Source: Paratrimastix pyriformis (lineage: Eukaryota > Preaxostyla > Paratrimastigidae). Taken from it: a stretch of DNA of 64,000 nt. Below, in pieces: positions 43,277 to 53,773 of this stretch. The DNA lies in the NCBI GenBank assembly GCA_027972325.1, contig JAPMOS010000012.1, positions 186,001-250,000 on the forward strand. The letters run 5' to 3'. The notes under the pieces were generated by a model that worked only from the letters and a program-made list of their open reading frames with translations, was not told the DNA's origin and did no database searches. A program made the position numbers and the translations under genes. How positions within the stretch are numbered: the stretch's first letter is position 1; every line of letters begins with the position of its first letter.

Positions 43277-46200
43277 TCAGGCGTGGGCGTGCCCGAGGTT
43301 GGCCAGGCTGGGCTGGGAGATGCCCATGCCCAGGCCAACGCGGGTGGGGTCGCGCTCGCCCTCGTCGTCGTCCCAGATGAAGTCCTCGCCCACGATCTCC
43401 ACCAGCCCCTCGGGGTTGTTCAGGTCGAGGCAGCTGCGGGCCATCTCCGGGGGCACGGTGCCCAGGCCGGGCGTCTGGCCCGTGTAGGTGCCCTGGAGGG
43501 GCTCCAGGGCGGCCGCCGAGGCCCCGCCCGATGGGGGCGGCATGAAGGTGGGGATGGCAATGGGCATCGACGGCCCGCCCAGCCGCCGGCGGGCTGCTGC
43601 TGGGGGAGCGCTGGCGGGCATGTGGGGGGCCAGCTGGGGCTGCATGGGCGGGGTGATCGGGGGCGTGGGCGACGGAGGCGGGCCCATGGGCGAGGGCGCC
43701 TCGTCGACCGAGCGGACGACGGTCGAGAGGGACGAGACCGACGAGACGGCCGATGGGGGGCGGGCCGCTGTCGCGGCGGAGGGGACCGACGAGCGGGACG
43801 ATGACTGGGACGATGACGACTGCACCGAAGGAGCCGCCGAACCTGAAAACTGCTGCTGCTGCTGCTGCTGCTTGGCCTTCGAGGCAGGGGCGGGCCTGGC
43901 GATGGCGGCGGGAGCAGCCGGGGGACGCGGGGCGACGGGGGGCAGCGGGACCCCGACCGAGACGGGCAGCCGAACGGCAACGGGGGTCGAGTTGGGCGGG
44001 GGCATGCTCAGATTGGGGGTGGCGAAGGGGAACCACAGCGAGAACGGGTCGGTGGGCTGGGCCCGGACGGGGACGGGGGTGGTCGGGGCATTCGGGGCGG
44101 GCGACGGGGCGGGCGAAGGCCCCCCGGGGGCGCGCGGCTTCTTGACCTTGGGCGCCTGCTGGGGCTGCTGGCTGTTCTGCAGCCCGAACAGGGTCACCAT
44201 GAGGTTGGGCGATTGCCCGCTGCTGGCGGCCGCTGCGGCGGCGGCGGCGAGGTAGTTGGTCGAGGATTGCATGGCCGCAGCCGAGGGGCTGCTCCCGAAG
44301 AGGGGCGTCACGGCCAGGGTGCCCTCGGGAAGATACTGGGGCGTCTGGTCGGGGCTGGGGGAGGTCTGCGGGGTGCAGGAAAGCGATTGGACCATCCGGT
44401 CCTGGCCAGCCGGATAAGCCGAGGAGGGCCGGCCCGGATCCCCGGCGAGGATCCGGAGGGGGCTGGCCTGCGAGCTGGTGGTGGTGGGCGAGGGCGACGA
44501 CACTTGGGCCGGGGGCGGGGTGACGGAGAGACCCTCCATGCGGCCCGTCAGGTCGCGCGATCCGTGGTGGCCATGCGAGGTTGGGGGCCGGTAGGCGGGG
44601 GTGCCGTTGGTGGGCCGGACGTCGGAGGCGCTCACGAGCAGGTACGAGGGGGGGACCATCGACTCGGCGCAGGGCGAGGAGGACGACTCGAGGGGCGACG
44701 AGGACTCGTCCGTCGCCCGGCCGCCGCGGGCAATCGGCACCGCCATGCCGCCACCGCCGCCGATCGCCGAGGCAGGGGCGGGGAGCTCCCGCTCGGCATG
44801 CTGCTGCTGCTGCTGCTGCTGCCTTCGCTTGCCCTTGTTGTGGGGCCGGGCGCGGGTCTTCAGGCCGTCGTGCCGCGGGGGCTTCTGGGAGCGCGACCGG
44901 GCGGCCACAGCATCCGCGACCGCGACCGCGGCGACGGCAGGCGTGGTGGGTTCGTCACGAGCCGGCCGGGGGCGGGACGACGACGAGGCCGGGCGATCGG
45001 CCATGGCTGCACGGCGCTGCTTGGGCGGGGACTGGTGCGAGCGGCAGCTGCAGAAGGAGCCGCTGCTCGTCGACGTGCGGGCGGCCGGGCTCGGGCTCGC
45101 GCGGGGGCGCCGCTCGCTCTGGGTGTGCTTCAGCGGGACGGGGAGGGCCGAGCCGCCAACGGGGGCGGCGGCGGCGGGCGGCAGGTCGCGCCGGCCGGGG
45201 GTGCTGTGCCGGAGCGAGAGCACCGGGACGGGGCTCCGGGACGGGGTGGCGGAAGTCGGGGCCCGACCGAAAGAGGATCGCGGGCCAGGGAGCGCCGGGC
45301 GCCTGGGAAGGCCGCAGACGGGGCACACCGAGGGCAGAGGGGTCGGCGGCCCTTCGGAGGAGGTCCGCCGGTGGTGGTGCAGGGAGGCCTCGCTGGCGTT
45401 GTGGGGAAGGGAGAGGCGCCGGACGGGGGCGGTGCCGGGGATGGCCAGGATGGGGGTGGGCATCAGGATGGCGGGCTCGGCCGGGGGGGAGGAGCGCGAC
45501 GAGGCATCCGGTTCGGAGGACCGGTGCTCCTCGGGTTCCCCCTGGGGGACGAAGGCCACCCGGCCGGCGTCCCATTCGTCGTCCTGCTCGGCCCGCGGGG
45601 GCGGGGAGGCAGCAGGCGGGGGCGGGGGAGCCTCGCCCTCGGCGGCGGGACTCCTGTCGTGGGGCTGGCCGGGGGGAGTGGGCGCCCCGTCGTGGGGCAC
45701 CTCGGGGGGGAGGAGAGGGGTCGAGCGCTCGGTGGGGCCGACGAAGGACAGCGTCCCCGAGGCGACCGTCGGCTGGCGGACGATCAGCGGCGACCGGGTG
45801 CGGGCCCGGCTGCTCTCGGACTCGGCCACGCTGGAGCGGCCCTCGTCGCCCTCCGACCCGTCGTCGGCCTGCCCGTCGACCACCTCGATGTCCTCGCGGG
45901 CCTCCTGCTCCCCTTCTTCGGGGGAGGAGAGATCCCAGGCCGGGTGGGAGGCCGAGGGCAGCCGGCAGAGGGACCGCGACGCGGGCACCGCGACGGCGCC
46001 GCCGAACGAGGAGGGCAGGGTGCCGCACGAGTGGGCCCGAAGGATCCGCGGGGGCAGGGTGGCCGGGCTGCCGGTCTCTTCGGGGCTGGGGGGGCTGCCC
46101 CACAGGGGGTTGCTCATGGGGGACCGGTTGCTCTTGGCGGGGGCGCGAGCCGGGGCCCTCCAGGAAGAAGTGGCCCCCGTCGGCCGACATGGGCGAGGTC

Positions 46201-48470
46201 CCGTCGAGGGGCGTCGAGTGGCTCGAGGCCGAGCTGTTGTCGTCGTCGTCGTCCCCCTCCTCCTCGCCGGCCACCTCCGAGTGGAAGGGCCGCCGGGGAG
46301 CCGAGGGCGAGGGCGGCGGGGGCCCCATGTTGCCGGTGGTCACTTGGCGCACCCCAAAGAGGCGGGCCGTGGACTGGCCCACAATCATCATGTAGGGGTC
46401 GTCCAGCGAGGCCGAGCTCATCGTGTGGGGGGTGGAGTCCTGCCGGGGGGAGGGCGATGCCGGCGAGAAGGGGCGACCCGCGTCGCAGGAGCCCGAGCCC
46501 CCGATGGGCGGCGTGGCCATCCGGTCGGGTTCAGCGGGCCGCAGGGCGGAGGGGATCTTGGGCTTGGTCCCGCCACGCGGAGGGCGCAGCTTGCCGAGGG
46601 GCGTGCCGAGCGGGGCCTCGCCGTCGACCATCTGAGCTGCTGCAGGAGCCTGGGTCTGCTGCTGCTGCTGCGGGGGCGGAGCGAAGAGCGGGTTCTCGAC
46701 GTGGCCCGAGGACAACGATGTGGGGACGCCCGTGGCAGGTCGGGGGGGAGCAATCACCTGGGGCGAGGTGGCCATGGGTCCCGGGGAGAAGGAGACCCCG
46801 GGTGGGCGCCGCTGGGCCGGGGAGCTGGGCGAGACGGAAACGTGGAGGGTGCCGCGAACGGTGGCCGGGGAGGGAGTGTACGTGATGGTGGTGGCGCCGG
46901 CGCCCGAGGTGGGCACCGTCAGGAAGGTGCCCGAAGAGCCGCCCGAGTTGAAGGTGGTCGAGGGCGTCAGCGAGCGGGTCGCGAAGAGGGGCCCCGCGGG
47001 GGAGGACAGGAAGAGCCCGTAGTTGGACAGGTAGCAGGGCAGCGGATAACGGCCTCCTTCGGTCACCCATGGATGAACCTGGACCCCCCCGGGCCCGCAG
47101 CAAAAGGAGATCAATGGCACGGAGCAGGCGCCGCCCCACAGACCAGCAGCTCGCGCATGGTCAGCCGAGTTTTGGGGTTCTTCTCCATCATCCGCAGGAG
47201 GAGGTCCCTCAAGGACGGCTCGGGCTCGTCCGGGAAGGACAAACTACGGGGAGGAGCGGGGGTCAATCCCCCCCGCAAGGAGGCGGTTGCGAAGCACGGA
47301 CGGGTCCTCACGGATGGAGCGGTACATGTCGATCTCCGAGGCGGCCATGAAGGGGCACCGCCCGTAGAGGAAGCAGAAAAGGGTGGCCCCCAGCGCCCAG
47401 ATATCGATCGGAGGACCCTCGTAGTTCGTCGCTGGTGCGCAAAAAAGCCGAGAAAATCAGGAGGGGCGGCGCGAGGGCGAAGGCCAGACCGGAGCACACC
47501 TCGGGGGCCATGAAGGCTGGCGAGCCCTCCGTCTGGGCAATCAGGTCGTGCTCAGTCTGGGCGAAGAAGGGGGGGTGATGGAATGCCCGAGGGCCGGGGA
47601 AAGGCAACCAAACCTGGAGAACGTGGGAAACGCCGAAGTCGGAGATCTTGACATGGTCTGGTGGTGTTGGAAGAGACGACGAGCCGAGTCGAGTCGATGG
47701 CAGGAAGCGAGCCTCCTACAGACCGTCGGAAGAGAGCAAGAGGTTTTCGGGCTTGATGTCCCTGTGGATAATACCCAACGAGTGCAGGTAGCTCAGCCCG
47801 CAAACAATATCGCGGAAATAGGAGTGGAGGACGGGGATGGGGATGGGGACGTTGTTTTTCTGGACGGTCCCGGACTCCATGTACTCCAAAACTGGTCGAA
47901 TGGGAACACGATCGTCAAGAGGGAGGGCGGAGTGGACCAGACCCAAGAGAATCTTGTTGACGTTTGGATCATCGATGACCTCGAAAAGCTTGACGACATT
48001 GAAGTGATCCAACCGTTTCATAATAGCCATCTCACGCATGACGTTCTGAAGTGCGGTCACGTTGCCTTTGCGCTTCCTCCGGAGTAGGGTCTTATTCAGG
48101 ATCTTGATTGCCTGCGGTTCGAGAAGGCATCGGGGAAAACGGGAATCGCAGAGGTGAGCGGAGGTAGCATATCGGGGGAAGGACGGACATATTGCTGCCC
48201 GTTGTTGGTGTTCGTTGCCAATTTCACTTTGCCATATGTGCCGCAACCAATCGAACGAATCATGAGGTATTCGTTGATCAGTTTCTCGCCGGTTGCTGTG
48301 ATCTGTTTACAAAATATGCCGGTTTCTTTGGTAAAATGCACAGGAGGAGGGATGGCGGGGACAGGAAGATCGGCTGGCGGTGGGGTGGGAAATCCCTGCT
48401 TGGTGGAACCATGACCCTTTTGAGAGGTTTCAGGGGGTGGGTTTTTCGCACGGAAGGGCTTGAGGCCCAT
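43277..48470 (-). CDS. CaMKK-like Ser/Thr protein kinase with long low-complexity tail
   Basis: A protein kinase of the CaMKK/Elm1-Sak1-Tos3 group, which activate AMPK- or CaMK-type kinases by activation-loop phosphorylation. Residues about 60-330 form the catalytic domain: [12 protein letters not shown] (P-loop, about 74-85), AIKIL (ATP Lys about 97), [20 protein letters not shown] (helix C Glu about 121), [10 protein letters not shown] (about 193-202), SDFGVSH (DFG about 213-215), [31 protein letters not shown] and [16 protein letters not shown]. These join only after removing seven introns with GTYYG donors, the first at 48112-48188. After the domain come roughly 1,200 residues rich in Ser/Pro/Gln with acidic patches and Q runs, ending [12 protein letters not shown]. 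The frame changes once near 46120-46150 in that tail without an obvious intron. The start could lie in an exon further upstream than ATG 48470. Confidence 0.88.
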
Positions 48471-48860
48471 AACCCGAAACCCCGCAAAATGAGATCACTC
48501 GGTTCTGATAAACGCAGAACCCATACAGCGAGGAATCGACCGTGAGCCAAAAAGGGAACGAAATGGTCACAAGAAGAGAACTCAGGTGAGGAGACCACTA
48601 CGAACAAAAAGGGCAAACCTGATTGTTGGTCGACCCTGGAAAGAGTGACAAAAGCCGGCGAGTGACATGATTTTACAGGAGGCTTCTGGCACCGTTTTGG
48701 CCAGCCGAGACTCCAAAAGGATCTCTGTAATTTCTGAAGGATATCCGGAGAAAATGTGAATTGAGCCTTGAGACTCAAGGCAGCACCGATGCGACAGAAG
48801 AATAATTTATTGTGTGGAACGCTTTTTTAGAATGTGCCATCTTCTCATCCACATGTTCAG

Positions 48861-48891
<31 letters not shown>
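48861..48891. repeat. C31 homopolymer
   Basis: An uninterrupted run of about 31 C on the plus strand in the gap between the divergent kinase and PAN3 genes. Confidence 0.95.
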
Positions 48892-48894
<3 letters not shown>

Positions 48895-49239
48895 TCTTTT
48901 TACGCAGCGGAGGTATTTAACAATGTGTTTTCTGATGACCCAGAGAGAGCTTCGCAAAGGCGTGGAGATAGCCTAAACTGTCTGCAACCAGTTCTTTGGA
49001 ACTTAGGAAGGACTCCGGGCCTCAGTGATGACAACGAGGCGTGCTCGTGACAATCGAAAGGTGGGGGGAACGGGAGGCAAACCTTTTTCTCTCTTTGAAC
49101 AACCATTCGTTAGCCTCACACGATTACACACGAGAGTGGAGTCAAAGGTGGTCGCTCTTCCTACCTTCTCTTCCTGTCTTGCTCTTGGTTCTTTTCCTTT
49201 TGTATCGTCTCTTCTTCCCTCTCTTTCTTTCTTCCCTCA

Positions 49240-49299
49240 CCCCTTTCATCGTTCTTCTCCGGCAATTGCCCCATTGTCCCCGGGCCAACACGTTTTCCC
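49240..49299 (+). repeat. Dispersed 60-bp element, copy 2
   Basis: Matches minus-strand 14188-14247 at 57 of 60 positions by eye. It contains GCAATTGCCCCAT and CCCCGGGCCAACACG. It lies about 370-430 bp upstream of the PAN3 start and in sense orientation to it, as copy 1 is to FAD synthase. A pyrimidine-rich lead-in on the 5' side is shared as well. Confidence 0.85.
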
Positions 49300-49667
49300 C
49301 CCTTGGATGGTGGCTCACGAGGCGGAACCATGAGACCGAGGCTTACCAGCTGGTCCATCGCTGAAGGAGGTGTCAATGAGGTGCGAGCTTTTTGAGCCAT
49401 GTGGGCACTGCATTTTCTGACAACTGACAGGAATTCCGGCACAAGGAATTCAACCGCGGTTTTTCCACTGTCTTTTCATCCTGAACGTGCTGGAGGAAAA
49501 ACCGTCGCCCCTCCACGAGGGTGCAGCCGGTCCCCCTCTTAGCGCCTGTCTGTTTTTTTTTGGGTTTTTTTCCCCCCCTTCGATTCTTCGGGTCTTCTAA
49601 AGCATCCCCACGAGAGACCCCTCCCCCCGTCGAGGACCGCGGCAAGCTTGCCGAGCCTCCCCCTAAG

Positions 49668-52600
49668 ATGACCCCTAAGAAATTTACATTCCGCAAAGAC
49701 GTTCCAACATTTATCCCTTCATCGTCTCATCCGTCTCCGGCCCCATCCGAACCGAACGAGTCGACGTCTTCCACACCCACCACTGAACCGCAGGCGTCTT
49801 CTTCCTCCACAGCGGCGACTCCTCCAATTGCAGGTGCTCTCGGGCCATCAAAATCATTTAAGGGCCTGAAGCTGAGCAACATCACTGAATTCGTCCCTTC
49901 CGCAAGCTCACGTGCCGCGCCGTCTCCTTCCCCCAAGCCAGATCGCACGCGCTCTATTGGTGCCAACGGTTTGTGTCGTCTCACTCGCCCTCACCGTCAC
50001 CGACCCCTCACAGCGGCCCACGCTACCCCCTTTGTGCCGCGACCCTCAGCCCAACAGCAAATCCCGCCCGAAGCTGCCACCCGAATGCAGTACCCTGGGA
50101 TGGGAGGCTCAATGTACCCCGAGGGCATGATGGGTGCCAAACCCATCCCCCAGTTCGCCCCCTTTGCGACGGTCAAAAAGCCCTCGCCTTCGTCTAAAGT
50201 GCCTCCGCAGGCTCAGGCTCTGCCATCCCGGCCTGAAGTCTGTCTTCATCTCCCTTCTGCCCATCATCCTGACCCCACCTCTCCTCAGCGACTCCGGGGC
50301 CCTTCGTATCGGCCCACCCTCGGCGCCGCCCATCAAGGGCTCACGTCCCTCTTCATGAGTGAGTCCATCCGGAAAGACATTATCATCCGCAACGCGCTCC
50401 TCTACGCCCTCCCAATCCCCGGCGACGGTCGGTCAACCCTCAGCCTCCTCCTCCTCCTCCCTCCCTCCTCCCTCCCCCCCCATCGGACTCAACTCTCCTT
50501 TTATGCAGACGCGGAGCCTCTCCCCCAAACGGTGAAGCACTTCCATTCGTTGTACCCACTGGGGAACCCGTCCGTCCGATACGTGGCCAATGCCGACGCG
50601 AAGATCCCCACCTTGGCCCCCATCCGCTCGCGCCCGTACAAGGTCGCCGCACTCGCATGGTGGTCCCCCGTGTCTCCGGCCTCTCCCTCGCGCTCCGCTC
50701 CTTCCCTTTCTTCTGCCCCGTTCAGCCCCTTTTTCCTGGCTTCTCCCTCTGTAGGCGATCTCTGGCCGGGACGGGATGGGCTACGTCATTCGGCGGGTCG
50801 AGGTGCCCATCACGTACACCCACTTCCCGCTCAGCCTGACCCGGTTCTCGCAGATCTACAACCCGGTTACCCGGACGATGCACCCCAACCTGGTCAGCCT
50901 TCGCGACTACTTCCTCAGCAAGGACTTCGCCGGCGGCAAGAACTGTCAGTGGGGAGTGGGGTCGAGTCATCGCGGCGGATCCTGGGGGGGGGGGGGGGGG
51001 TCCGAGGAGGATCGATGCCCCTCTCCCATCTCTCATCGTGCCCGCCCTTCCCCCTCCGGGCTGCGCGCACTGCTGTTTGCAGATCTCTGCCTTGTGTACG
51101 ACTATCACCCGGGGGCGGTCAACATCGCAGAGTACCATCGGCTGGCCATTCCTTCGTCGGGCCTGCAGCGCCCCCAGCCCTCCGTCCGCTTCGTGGGCAA
51201 CATCGTCGAGGACACCTTCGCCGCTCAGGGCACTCCATGCCCCATCCCCTCCCCTCCTCCCCCTCCCCTCCCTCCCTCCTCCCCCTCCCTCCTCCTCCTC
51301 CTCCTCCCCCCCCTCCTCCTCCTCCTCCTCCTCCTCCTCCTTCTCCTTCTCCTTCTCCTTCTCCTCCTCCTCCTCCATCCCTCCCCCCCTTGGCCCGTTG
51401 CTGACGTTGCTCTCCCGTGTGGGTGGCAGCTCCTCTCGGCCCTGCGCTTCGTCCACGATGCCGGCTTCGCCTGCTCCGCCTCCTTCTCGTCACCATCGGC
51501 CACCCGCCACCCTCCCCTCCTCGCTCCTGTTCCGCCCCTCACACATTCGCCTGTGTGCCGCTCCTGCCTCCCCTCCCCCTCCCCCTCCCTGGGCAGGATC
51601 CGGATCAACCTTGCGAGCATGCCCGACTTTGTACGCGAGCCGTTTGAGCCCCTCGAGCAGCGGCAGGTCTGGCGCCCTTCTGGCCGGGCCTCCGATTGCA
51701 CGTCTCCCCCTCCCCTCCCCCGTAGTTCGACGACCTGGCCAGCGTTGCCGACCTGCTGATCGGGCTCATGTCGCCCCCTGGGACGCCCTTCCCCACGGGC
51801 GGCGTGCTCCCGCTAGTCTCCCCCGCCCCGGCCTCGTCCCCGGCCCCGTCCCCGTCCCCGGCCTCGACGACCCCCGGGGGCGAGGCCGCTCTCCCCAGCA
51901 GCCCCGTGCCCTTGGTGGCGCCGCCCCCCTCGCTGGCCGACCGGTACAGCGTGGACCTGCTCTCGGCCCTGTCGTCCCTCCTCGAGACCCGCGCCACCCG
52001 GGAGGCCCTCCGAGCCGCCAGCCCCGAGGCGGCCCCGGCCCCCCAGCAGAAGCCCTCCGACTGGATCGACGTGATCTCGGTGCTGGCCACCAGGCACCTC
52101 ATGGACCAGTTCGAGGCCCAGTTGGTGTCCGCTCTCTGCGCCTCCCCGGGGGCGGTGGCGCGCCGCGGTGGGAACTCCTCTCTCACCGGTGTGTTCTGTG
52201 TTGTCTGTGGGGGTGCGTCGGGTGGGGGGCGGCAGGCTCAACGACCAGCTCTTCGAGGAGCTGGCCAAGGAGGTCCACAACGGGCGCCTCTTCCGGCTGC
52301 TGGCCAAGCTGGGCTTCATCAACGAGCGGCCCCAGTTCGGCCGCGACCCGAGCTGGTCGGAGATCGGCGACCGGTACCTGCTCAAGCTCTTCCGCGACCA
52401 CGTCTTCCACAAGGTCCGCCGCTGGCTCGCCCCCCGCCACCACTCGTCCGCTCACCCTCTGGGGGCCGCTCCGGTCGGGGGGCGGCAGGACGACGCCAAC
52501 GGGAAGCCCATCATCGACCTCGGCCTGGTCGTCGAGGCCCTCAACAAGGTCCGTCCGGGTGGTCCCCCCGCCCTCCCCTGTCGTCCCTTTTCCCAGGTGC

Positions 52601-52786
52601 CGCCATCCCCACTTTCTCATTCTCCACCCCCCCACCGGACGACGCGCGGGCACCCCACAGCTCGACGCAGGCGTGCCCGAAAAGGTGCTCCTGGACAACC
52701 GGGACGGGCAGTCCATCCTGGTGGTCGGCTACGACGACCTGCGCAGGGTGTGCGAGGAGTCCTTCCAGGCCCTCTGTAACCCGTAG
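49668..52786 (+). CDS. PAN3: PAN3, regulatory subunit of the PAN2-PAN3 deadenylase
   Basis: PAN3 binds poly(A)-binding protein and recruits the PAN2 nuclease to shorten mRNA poly(A) tails in the cytoplasm. ATG 49668 gives [20 protein letters not shown]. The N-terminal region is disordered, has no CCCH zinc finger, and carries a PAM2-like [15 protein letters not shown]. The pseudokinase part includes [57 protein letters not shown] and [13 protein letters not shown]. The C-terminal knob is almost diagnostic: [74 protein letters not shown]. The end is FQALCNP with TAG at 52784-52786. Introns include 49969-50013 (GTTTGT) and late ones with donors GTCCGC and GTCCGT. The intron at about 51230-51427 is a long pyrimidine tract with no clean GT donor. 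Identification is secure; some middle exon edges are not. Confidence 0.95.
51238..51392 (+). repeat. Pyrimidine tract (CCT/CTT)n in PAN3 intron
   Basis: About 150 bp of almost pure C/T, dominated by CCT and later CTTCTC triplets, on the sense strand of PAN3. Homopurine-homopyrimidine sequence of this length is triplex-prone. Confidence 0.9.
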
Positions 52787-52890
52787 GCCCCCTCCACTGG
52801 CGGCCGTGCCTGTTCGCGTGTGTGGCGTTGATGAGAAACGGAAAAAACCAGAAAGAAATTGGCAATGCCATATATATGCAAGTGCCTCGC

Positions 52891-53500
52891 TCACCGGGTG
52901 GGTGAAGACCGCTCGTATGCCTCCCAGTGCTCCGCGAAGAACTGCTTGGCCGGGTCTCGGGTCCGCGGCTCCGGCCGATCCTCGGCGGCGGGGGCCTTCT
53001 CCGGCTCGGCCCCCGGGCCAGCAAACGGAGTGGCTCGCCTGGCGGCCTTGCTGCCTCGGAAACTGACCAGCCAGAGGACTCGCGCACCGGAGGCGACCAG
53101 ACTCAGGACAACCGAGGCGCACAGGAGCCAGGAAAAGGTGTGGTGGGCGATCGCGATGTTGACCAGGGAAATAACTCGCCAGATGTCGAAGATCAGCAGG
53201 CCCATGAAAAAATTCGAGAAGAACTGAGGCTTCCCAATCAGTAGGACAAAACCAAAGGAGAGAAGAGAAGCCGAATACCTCGGGGGAAAGAGGAAACGTG
53301 AGGGTTGAGCCTTTATGAAGGATTTGGAGGACATACCACTGAGCAAGGGCCCGGGTGGGAAAGGGAAGGTCTTCCATGGCCGACATCTCAAAAAATGTCC
53401 CCAAAAAAGAACGCGGGCTCGTAAAACAATAGAGTCCAGCAACAATATCAACGAACCCCTCGGCTCGGAAGAACCCCCGGAGGAGTATCGGCGCTTTCAT
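52891..53500 (-). CDS. Small multi-spanning membrane protein, unknown family
   Basis: A 183-residue protein after removing one intron (53279-53336, GTATGT), with an exact codon count. The start is ATG 53500 (MKAPILLRGFFRAEGFVDIV) and the stop is at 52891. About four hydrophobic segments are seen: GFVDIVAGLYCFTSPRSFLG; SLLSFGFVLLIG; NFFMGLLIFDIWRVISLVNI; and TFSWLLCASVVLSLVASGAR continuing VLWLVSF. Basic residues follow the last helix (RGSKAARR), so the C-terminal 55 residues, rich in Pro/Glu/Ala and ending WEAYERSSPTR, should be cytosolic. No motif assigns a function. Its 5' end faces the 3' end of the glucosidase gene in the same direction, 273 bp away. Confidence 0.8.
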
Positions 53501-53773
53501 AAAATTCGAAGAGAGGGAAAATAGCTGCGCTCAACCCCTCCGCAATTTTTCCGCGCAGGCAAACTCAAGCAACTTTGGGCTGCTGAAAGTCGTTGGTCCT
53601 CCCTCGAGCAAGAATGTACAACCGCGACAAAACTGGTCGGATCTTCGGAGATGAGAGCGGGGGCATGTGACAGAGGAGAAGGAGAGGAGGGAAGGGAGGC
53701 GGCAGGCAGCCGAGTCGGCGGCCCGAGCCGGGGGAACAGCGACGTGTGGGGGCCCGAGGTCGGGGGGCCCTCC

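Larger units (their letters stand above)
48471..49667. promoter_or_regulatory. Long divergent region between kinase and PAN3
   Basis: These 1.2 kb between two divergent starts hold moderate-GC sequence, a C31 run (48861-48891), a pyrimidine-rich stretch and a copy of the dispersed 60-bp element (49240-49299). Upstream exons of either gene could lie here; a minus-strand open stretch at 48780-48620 (FTFSPDILQKLQRSFWSL) has no ATG of its own and is not called. Confidence 0.45.

Noticed and set aside
42730-43338. Minus-strand open frame rich in Phe/Leu/Ser/Arg
   Set aside because: It is C/T-rich leader and 3' UTR sequence between the RING and kinase genes, overlaps the RING start and has no ordered domain pattern.
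48620-48780. Possible upstream coding exon of the kinase (FTFSPDILQKLQRSF)
   Set aside because: It opens with TTG, not ATG, and no splice join to the catalytic exons could be fixed. The region is left as possible leader.
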